From NCBI GenBank assembly GCA_028696365.1, contig JAQVHG010000161.1, positions 1-5,303 of the forward strand: a stretch of DNA of 5,303 bases, given 5' to 3'. Position numbers and translations under genes: made by a program. Position 1 is the first letter of the stretch. Every line of letters begins with the position of its first letter. Below are positions 1 to 3,274 of the stretch, one piece after another. The notes below the pieces were generated by a model. It was given only the letters and a program-made list of their open reading frames with translations. It ran no database searches and was not told the DNA's origin. The DNA is from Methanofollis sp. Lineage in GTDB: Archaea; Halobacteriota; Methanomicrobia; Methanomicrobiales; Methanofollaceae.

Positions 1-1
1 T

Positions 2-124
2 AACTATGCCCCTGGCGAGGACAAGTTCAAGGGCGTCGCCCCGTACACCGACGGGATGCGCCAGGTGCGCTACGGCGAGGAGATCGGTCTTGGCACCGCC
101 GACTATGAACTCATCACCATATGA
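2..124 (+). CDS. C-terminal 40 residues of an unrecognised protein (partial)
   Basis: An open frame enters from the left edge and ends at a TGA at 122-124. The tail contains N-Y-A-P-G-E-D-K-F near its start, Y-T-D-G-M-R-Q-V-R-Y-G-E-E-I-G in the middle and ends D-Y-E-L-I-T-I. The residue mix is that of a soluble, folded domain, with no membrane segment or low-complexity tail. GC-rich third positions match the other genes of the window, which supports real coding. I do not recognise the family from this piece and give no function. The next 580 bp carry no gene, so this is the last gene of its transcription unit. A second stop (TAA at 130-132, in another frame) follows closely. The reading frame and end are well supported; the identity is unknown. 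Confidence 0.7.
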   Translation, partial: NYAPGEDKFKGVAPYTDGMRQVRYGEEIGLGTADYELITI

Positions 125-161
125 TTGACTAAGTGGGATATGTCGGGCCCGGCGTCACCGA

Positions 162-173
162 GGATGAAGATTG
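162..173 (+). repeat. 12-bp inverted repeat, left arm (partner 404-415)
   Basis: The 12-mer ggatgaagattg at 162-173 is the exact reverse complement of caatcttcatcc at 404-415. Both are followed, reading in the ggatgaagattg direction, by G/C-rich sequence. The right arm sits inside the direct-repeat unit that starts at 389, so the left arm looks like an inverted fragment of the same repeat unit. Confidence 0.6.
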
Positions 174-208
174 GCGGGGGAACCGCACCCCGTCTTCACG
201 ATCATCGC

Positions 209-250
209 TCTGCCTTCCCGACCCAATCGTCTTCCCTGGGGACGACCGGA
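209..250. repeat. Degenerate direct repeat, copy 1
   Basis: This copy begins with the 12-mer tctgccttcccg (209-220), found again at 389-400. Similarity continues as a caatc block and a cttccctgggga block, against caatc and catcccgggga in copy 2. Both copies are preceded by a tcttca block (193-198 and 372-377). The copies start exactly 180 bp apart and have diverged by substitutions and small indels, which suggests an old duplication or two insertions of one element. Confidence 0.5.
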
Positions 251-276
251 GGGAGTTGAGAAAATCTTCGATTTTC

Positions 277-293
277 GGCTCTGTAGAAACCCT
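277..293 (+). repeat. 17-bp perfect inverted repeat, left arm (partner 495-511)
   Basis: The 17-mer ggctctgtagaaaccct at 277-293 is exactly the reverse complement of 495-511. The two arms are 201 bp apart. A match of this length is far above chance in a 580-bp region. A weaker third copy in the orientation of the right arm lies at 687-699 (11 of 14 positions match). Confidence 0.7.
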
Positions 294-313
294 CTGGATG
301 ACTCTCTCTGGCG

Positions 314-332
314 GGGGGGCTGGCCGCCCCCC
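314..332. other. G/C-only hairpin (7-bp stem, 5-nt loop)
   Basis: Six G plus C at 314-320 pair with G plus six C at 326-332 around the loop tggcc. Another C6 run follows at 336-341 and could pair with the same G run instead. The structure is strong but has no T tract after it, so it is not a classical intrinsic terminator. Confidence 0.6.
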
Positions 333-344
333 GAACCCCCCGCA

Positions 345-360
345 CCACGATAGGTCGTGG
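345..360. other. Perfect hairpin ccacga-tagg-tcgtgg
   Basis: This is a 6-bp perfect stem with a 4-nt loop, starting 12 nt after the G/C-only hairpin. Together they make a two-hairpin block at 314-360. Its function is unknown. Confidence 0.55.
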
Positions 361-388
361 ACGGCAATCTCTCTTCAGGGATTTTGAA

Positions 389-430
389 TCTGCCTTCCCG
401 GCTCAATCTTCATCCCGGGGAACCGGGCGG
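389..430. repeat. Degenerate direct repeat, copy 2
   Basis: This is the second copy of the unit starting with tctgccttcccg. It contains the right arm of the 12-bp inverted repeat (404-415) and a hairpin with stem cccgg/ccggg and loop GGAA (414-427). Copy 1 lacks the exact hairpin, so the copies are unequal in structure. Confidence 0.5.
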
Positions 431-447
431 CACTCGCCCCCGGCGAG
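414..447. other. Two tandem hairpins, the first with a GGAA loop
   Basis: At 414-427, cccgg and ccggg form a 5-bp stem closed by GGAA, a GNRA-type tetraloop that stabilises RNA. At 433-447, ctcgcc and ggcgag form a 6-bp stem with a C3 loop. Six nucleotides separate them. An alternative pairing (gggcg 425-429 with cgccc 435-439) is possible. The GNRA loop favours a structure formed in RNA over a DNA site, but this is an inference. Confidence 0.5.
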
Positions 448-494
448 CTTCATGAGGGAAGGTGGTTGAGTCACGCCTGCACCCATAAAGGGCG

Positions 495-511
495 AGGGTT
501 TCTACAGAGCC
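495..511 (-). repeat. 17-bp perfect inverted repeat, right arm (partner 277-293)
   Basis: Agggtttctacagagcc at 495-511 is the exact reverse complement of 277-293. It is followed on the + strand by a T5 run (514-518). The two arms interleave with the 12-bp inverted repeat (order a, b, a', b'), so they are not simply the two ends of one inverted element. Confidence 0.7.
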
Positions 512-537
512 AATTTTTCTCATGTTCGCTCTCGCTC

Positions 538-590
538 ACACCCCACGACGAGAAGAGAGGGCGGCCATGCGATGTCGTCCCATGGGGTGT
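538..590. other. Long imperfect hairpin
   Basis: Acacccca (538-545) pairs with tggggtgt (583-590), and the stem continues as cgac (546-549) with gtcg (574-577) across a 5-nt bulge. The enclosed loop is purine-rich. A further 8-bp inverted repeat, tcctgctc (590-597) with gagcagga (624-631), follows directly. These could be folded elements of one transcript or decayed repeat sequence. Confidence 0.4.
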
Positions 591-686
591 CCTGCTCAGA
601 AGGAGGAACACAGATCAGTGCACGAGCAGGAGACCCACGATCATGTTCATCTTCTATGCGTGAGGCATGCCCTCGCTTCATGAGTG

Positions 687-704
687 ATTTTACACAGCCA
701 AAAT
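687..704 (-). terminator. Possible 3'-end signal of the TPR gene
   Basis: Just past the TAA of the TPR gene on the minus strand lies an A/T-rich patch with a short stem (attt-t/aaaat, loop of 8 nt) and a T4 run. Archaeal termination often needs only a T-rich stretch, and this is the only A/T-rich patch near the stop. The T run is short, so the call is weak. The loop also carries the degenerate third copy of the ggctctgtagaaa motif. Confidence 0.3.
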
Positions 705-705
705 A

Positions 706-1404
706 TTATTCAACCGGAGGCTCGCCAGCCAGGGCCCGCACCACCAGGCCCCGCAGGTACACCACCTGGCCGTGCTCAGGGCAGACCTCCAGGACGGCGT
801 CACAGGCCTCACGCGCCTCCTCATACCGCCCGAGCCGGTACAGGGACCAGGCCGCGTTTTTGCGAGCATCCAAATCGGTCGGGTCAAATTCGATGGCCCT
901 GTCGAAGTCTCTGACCGCCTCCTCGTGTCGCTCCATCAGGGCCAGGACGATCCCCCGCATGAACCAGACCGCCTGGTTCTCAGGCTCGATCTCAGCGGCC
1001 CGGTCATAGGCGGCAAGGGCGCTGTGCAGGTGGCCCACCGCCTTGAGGGAGCGGCCGAGCACGTACCAGGCATAGGCATAGTCAGGATCGATCGCCACGG
1101 CCCGGCGAGCGCTCTCGGCCGCCTCCCAGAACTCGTCTACATAATAGAGGGTCATCCCCCGCCGCAGCCAGACCTCAGGGAGGTCGGGGTCGACGGCAAG
1201 TGCCCGGTCGAAGCAGGCGATACCCTCCTCGATCCGCCCGGTCTCGGCCAGGACCAGGCCTTTCCGATACAGCGCACCAGGATGGGTCGGTTCCTCCCTC
1301 AAAGCGGCATCATATCTCTCCAGCGCCCCGGCGTAATCCCCCTCCTCCATACGGGCGTCTCCGTCTGCGACCAGCCGCGCCGCACTCTCCACCAACTGCT
1401 GCAT
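706..1404 (-). CDS. Tetratricopeptide repeat (TPR) protein, six repeats
   Basis: The 232-residue protein is almost entirely TPR helix pairs. Repeats fall at about residues 9-40, 43-76, 77-108, 111-142, 145-175 and 179-209, followed by a short capping helix to about 226. Each repeat shows the TPR pattern: a small residue at position 8, G-x-x-x-E-A in the turn and helix B, a Y/F-D-x-A core and D-P at the end (A-V-D-P, A-I-D-P, F-D-P). No signal peptide, membrane segment or catalytic domain is present, so it is expected to be a cytosolic protein-protein interaction scaffold whose partner cannot be read from the sequence. The start ATG at 1402-1404 has no Shine-Dalgarno, but a TATA-like island lies about 25-30 nt upstream, consistent with a leaderless transcript. 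It is divergent from mntP. Confidence 0.93.
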   Translation of the reverse strand: MQQLVESAARLVADGDARMEEGDYAGALERYDAALREEPTHPGALYRKGLVLAETGRIEEGIACFDRALAVDPDLPEVWLRRGMTLYYVDEFWEAAESARRAVAIDPDYAYAWYVLGRSLKAVGHLHSALAAYDRAAEIEPENQAVWFMRGIVLALMERHEEAVRDFDRAIEFDPTDLDARKNAAWSLYRLGRYEEAREACDAVLEVCPEHGQVVYLRGLVVRALAGEPPVE

Positions 1405-1427
1405 GTGGCCGAGATCGGTGCGCCCCC

Positions 1428-1437
1428 AGATAAAAGT
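1428..1437. promoter_or_regulatory. TATA-like island shared by the divergent TPR and mntP genes
   Basis: The only A/T-rich run in the 83-bp gap is agataaaag, which reads cttttatct on the minus strand, close to an archaeal box A. On the minus strand it lies about 25-30 nt before the TPR ATG, which would place transcription initiation at or next to the start codon (leaderless). On the + strand it would put the mntP transcript start near 1457-1460, just before the hairpin at 1462-1485. Use in both directions is an inference; no BRE was clearly recognised. Confidence 0.4.
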
Positions 1438-1461
1438 GTGGGAGAAGAGTGGGGTTCATCA

Positions 1462-1485
1462 CCTCTCAGATCCTACTCTGAGGGG
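1462..1485 (+). promoter_or_regulatory. Hairpin sequestering the mntP ribosome binding site
   Basis: Cctctcaga (1462-1470) pairs with tctgagggg (1477-1485) in a 9-bp stem (one G-T pair) around the 6-nt loop tcctac. The 3' arm contains the only Shine-Dalgarno-like run (gaggggc, 1480-1486) before the ATG at 1488. Folding would therefore hide the ribosome binding site. The same sequence is a near-perfect DNA palindrome (ctcaga-N6-tctgag) and could instead be an operator for a metal-responsive repressor. It does not resemble the yybP-ykoY manganese riboswitch. Confidence 0.5.
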
Positions 1486-1487
1486 CA

Positions 1488-2045
1488 ATGGACCTCCCCA
1501 CAGTATTCCTCATCGCCATCGGTCTGGCCATGGACGCCACCGCGGTCTCGATCGCAGGCAGTGTCTCGGTCAGGGAAGGCCGGGCAAGGACCGCCGTTAC
1601 CCTTGCACTCATCTTTGGCGGGTTCCAGGCCGGGATGACCGTGCTCGGGTGGTATGCCGGGTCGGCCCTCGCCGGGTTTATCGGATGGATCGATCACTGG
1701 GTCGCCTTCTTCCTTCTCCTCTTCATCGGCGGGAAGATGGTCTTCGACGGTCTGAAAGGAGAGGACGGCGAACCGGTCGCCTTCGAGAAGCCGCTCGTCC
1801 TCCTGACCCTTGGAGTCGCCACCTCCATCGACGCCCTTGCCGTCGGTCTCTCATTCGCCGTCCTCGGATCGAACGTGCTGGTCCCGGCGGCGATCATCGG
1901 GATCGTGAGCGCTGTCCTCTCGCTCGTCGGGTTCTGGTGCGGCGGGGTCTTTGGCGGGAAGCACCGGGAATGGGCCGAGGTCGTCGGCGGGGCAGTGCTG
2001 ATCTTCATCGGGGTGCGGATCCTCTTCGAGCACCTCTTCATCTGA
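1488..2045 (+). CDS. mntP: Manganese efflux pump MntP
   Basis: This 185-residue inner-membrane protein matches the MntP family (Mn(II) exporters of about 190 residues) in length and motifs. Six hydrophobic segments are visible at about 4-24, 36-58, 69-87, 103-123, 129-150 and 165-183, forming two three-helix repeats. Each repeat carries the family's acidic motif in its first helix: A-M-D-A-T-A-V-S with Asp16 and S-I-D-A-L-A-V-G with Asp115. The F-G-G-F-Q motif (43-47) in helix 2 and G-G-K-M (81-84) in helix 3 are also typical. It should export excess manganese from the cytoplasm. The ATG at 1488 is preferred because Asp16 then falls at the usual place and a gagggg run precedes it. That run lies in a hairpin, which suggests regulated translation. 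The 3' end overlaps the opposing msrA by 8 bp. Confidence 0.95.
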   Translation: MDLPTVFLIAIGLAMDATAVSIAGSVSVREGRARTAVTLALIFGGFQAGMTVLGWYAGSALAGFIGWIDHWVAFFLLLFIGGKMVFDGLKGEDGEPVAFEKPLVLLTLGVATSIDALAVGLSFAVLGSNVLVPAAIIGIVSAVLSLVGFWCGGVFGGKHREWAEVVGGAVLIFIGVRILFEHLFI

Positions 2046-2517
2046 CCGGCCTGACACGCCAGCGCATCTTCTCGAAATAGTGCTGGTGATAGTCTTCGGC
2101 CCGCCAGAACCGTCCGGCGGGCACGACCTCGGTGACGACCGGCCGCTGATATTTCCCTGACCGGTCGAGTCTCTCTTTTTCTGCAAGGGCGAGATCCCGC
2201 TCCTCCTCATCGGTATAAAAGACCACCGAGCGGTACTGGTCACCGACGTCTGGCCCCTGGCGGTCAGGCGTCGTCGGGTCGTGGAGTTCCCAGAAGTGGC
2301 GGAGGAGGCCGGCATAGGTGACCTCTCCGGGGTCGTAGACCACCTCCACCGTCTCGGCATGCCCGGTCTTCCCGGTGCAGACCTGGCCGTAGGTGGGATG
2401 GTTGACAGTCCCACCCATATACCCGACCGCAGTCTCTAAGACACCTGGCACCTTCTGAAATGTCTCTTCCACTCCCCAGAAACACCCGGCCGCGAAGTAT
2501 GCTCGCTTCAGGCTCAT
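2038..2517 (-). CDS. msrA: Peptide methionine (S)-S-oxide reductase MsrA
   Basis: The 159-residue protein reduces the S-epimer of methionine sulfoxide, free or in proteins, repairing oxidative damage in the cytosol. Diagnostic motifs are present in order: G-C-F-W-G with catalytic Cys12, G-Y-M-G-G (32-36), T-G-H-A-E-T-V-E-V (51-59) with the conserved Glu55, H-D-P-T-T-P-D-R-Q-G (79-88), G-D-Q-Y-R-S (92-97) and E-D-Y-H-Q (141-145). The only other cysteine is Cys47. The C-terminal resolving cysteines of many bacterial MsrA proteins are absent, so recycling must use Cys47 or an external thiol. A strong Shine-Dalgarno (gaggaggggg on the minus strand, about 2518-2527) sits just before the ATG. There is no MsrB domain and no msrB neighbour. 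It is divergent from the endonuclease V gene and convergent with mntP. Confidence 0.97.
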   Translation of the reverse strand: MSLKRAYFAAGCFWGVEETFQKVPGVLETAVGYMGGTVNHPTYGQVCTGKTGHAETVEVVYDPGEVTYAGLLRHFWELHDPTTPDRQGPDVGDQYRSVVFYTDEEERDLALAEKERLDRSGKYQRPVVTEVVPAGRFWRAEDYHQHYFEKMRWRVRPVR

Positions 2518-2527
2518 GCCCCCTCCT
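2518..2527 (-). promoter_or_regulatory. Strong Shine-Dalgarno of msrA
   Basis: Reading the minus strand, tgaggagggggc immediately precedes the msrA ATG. It is the best match to the 16S rRNA tail in the window and fixes the msrA start at 2517. The remaining 49 bp of the divergent gap hold one weak A/T island (ataagggctat in minus reading, about 2541-2552) that could serve as box A for either gene. Confidence 0.6.
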
Positions 2528-2576
2528 CAGCATGGGGGGTGATAGCCCTTATGGGAAGGGGGCGCCACCTCTCCTC

Positions 2577-3245
2577 ATGCACCCGCTCTGGCCAGACAAA
2601 CCCGCGGCAGCCCTCGCCCTCCAGACACGCCTCAGTCAGCGGGTCGTCGCCAGGGGTGCGCCGGCCCCGGCCCTGGTCGCCGGGCTTGACGCCGCCTACT
2701 CCCGCAACGGCGCGACGGGCTACGGCGCCGCAGTCCTCTTCTCGTTTCCAGGCCTGGAACAGGTCGGCGAAGCATGGGCCGTGTGTGAGGTGCGGTTTCC
2801 CTACATCCCCAGGCTCTTCGCCTTCAGGGAGGGGCCGGCTCTCTGTGCCGCCCTTGAACGCCTTGACCGGGCCCCCGACCTCATCCTCGTCCACGGCCAC
2901 GGCACCGCCCACCCGCGCCGGTGCGGGATCGCCTCGCACCTCGGCGTCCTTCTCGGCATCCCTTCCATCGGCGTCGCCGACCGTCTCCTCGTCGGCGAGG
3001 CTGGAGAACCGGCCGCGGAGAGAGGCGCCGCCGCCCCGGTGTTTTTCGAGGGAGAAGTGGTGGGGTGGGCGGTGCGGACCAGGGCTGGTGTCCGCCCGGT
3101 CTATGTCTCACCTGGCCACCTGGTCGGCCAAGCCGCCGCGGTCGAGTTGGTCCTTGCCATGAGCAGGGGGTACCGGCGACCTGAACCCCTCAGGGCCGCC
3201 CACCATTGCGCCGTCACGGCCAGGGCAGAGATGACCAAGCGTTGA
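2577..3245 (+). CDS. nfi: Endonuclease V homologue with an altered active site
   Basis: The 222-residue product spans the full EndoV fold (E. coli Nfi is 223 residues). EndoV cuts near deaminated adenine (inosine) in DNA or RNA. Recognisable motifs are V-A-G-L-D-A-A-Y with Asp38 (first metal-binding Asp), the P-Y-I-P wedge at 75-78, F-R-E-G-P with Glu85, A-H-P-R-R-C-G-I-A-S-H (111-121) and R-P-E-P-L-R-A-A-H with His209. Two key positions deviate. The nearly invariant V-D-G-x-G motif reads V-H-G-H-G, so the third catalytic Asp is His106. The usual G-V-A-K reads G-V-A-D, with Asp135 replacing a conserved Lys. Activity may be changed or lost. The ATG at 2577 fits the family N-terminus; the in-frame ATG at 2532 would add 15 unrelated residues. 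A purine run (2553-2562) lies far upstream, so a leaderless start is possible. copA follows after 29 nt. Confidence 0.88.
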   Translation: MHPLWPDKPAAALALQTRLSQRVVARGAPAPALVAGLDAAYSRNGATGYGAAVLFSFPGLEQVGEAWAVCEVRFPYIPRLFAFREGPALCAALERLDRAPDLILVHGHGTAHPRRCGIASHLGVLLGIPSIGVADRLLVGEAGEPAAERGAAAPVFFEGEVVGWAVRTRAGVRPVYVSPGHLVGQAAAVELVLAMSRGYRRPEPLRAAHHCAVTARAEMTKR

Positions 3246-3262
3246 TATCAGGGCAGATCGTA

Positions 3263-3272
3263 GGGGGGGGGG
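3263..3272 (+). promoter_or_regulatory. G10 homopolymer acting as the copA ribosome binding site
   Basis: Ten consecutive G residues end two bases before the copA ATG (3275). They are the only sequence in the 29-nt gap after the endonuclease V stop that could pair with the pyrimidine-rich 16S rRNA tail. Runs of this length are prone to slippage. Length changes here would alter leader spacing and not the reading frame. Confidence 0.5.
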
Positions 3273-3274
3273 AC

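Larger units (their letters stand above)
125..705. other. Non-coding, repeat- and hairpin-rich intergenic region
   Basis: This stretch of about 580 bp lies between the 3' end of the left partial gene and the 3' end of the TPR gene, so both flanking genes point into it. Short open frames exist on both strands, but they overlap each other, lack convincing start sites, are rich in Arg/Pro/Ser as expected of GC-rich noise, and cross perfect hairpins. The region instead holds at least seven stem-loops, a 17-bp and a 12-bp perfect inverted repeat, and a degenerate direct repeat about 180 bp apart. No tRNA cloverleaf, CRISPR periodicity or transposase remnant was found. My inference is that it contains copies or remains of a dispersed intergenic element. 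It could also hide a structured RNA. Confidence 0.65.

Noticed and set aside
133..406. Small overlapping frames on both strands in the intergenic region
   Set aside because: They span hairpins and repeats, overlap each other, have no ribosome binding site and give no recognisable protein.
466..663. 65-codon + strand frame with a possible short hydrophobic end
   Set aside because: The start is a TTG without a ribosome binding site, and the frame crosses the 17-bp repeat and the long hairpin. No support for translation.
125..705. CRISPR array, tRNA or IS remnant in the intergenic region
   Set aside because: Repeat spacing is irregular with mixed orientation, no cloverleaf or CCA end is visible, and no transposase fragment or clear target duplication was seen.
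1405..1487. yybP-ykoY manganese riboswitch upstream of mntP
   Set aside because: The gap is only 83 bp, and I see neither the paired loops nor the conserved motifs of that class; only one simple hairpin is present.
772..1638. 288-codon open frame on the + strand antisense to the TPR gene
   Set aside because: It runs opposite a clear TPR protein and crosses into the mntP start. Its product has no recognisable domain; long antisense frames are expected in GC-rich DNA.
1403..2080. 225-codon + strand frame overlapping mntP
   Set aside because: It is an out-of-frame shadow of mntP, Arg-rich and without motifs.
2460..2576. Longer N-terminus for the endonuclease V gene
   Set aside because: The extension would overlap the msrA start and its ribosome binding site and adds residues not aligned with the family. 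EndoV homology begins just after the ATG at 2577.
2539..3162. 207-codon + strand frame inside the endonuclease V gene
   Set aside because: It is Ser/Pro/Arg-rich and has no family features. The overlapping EndoV frame has many conserved motifs.
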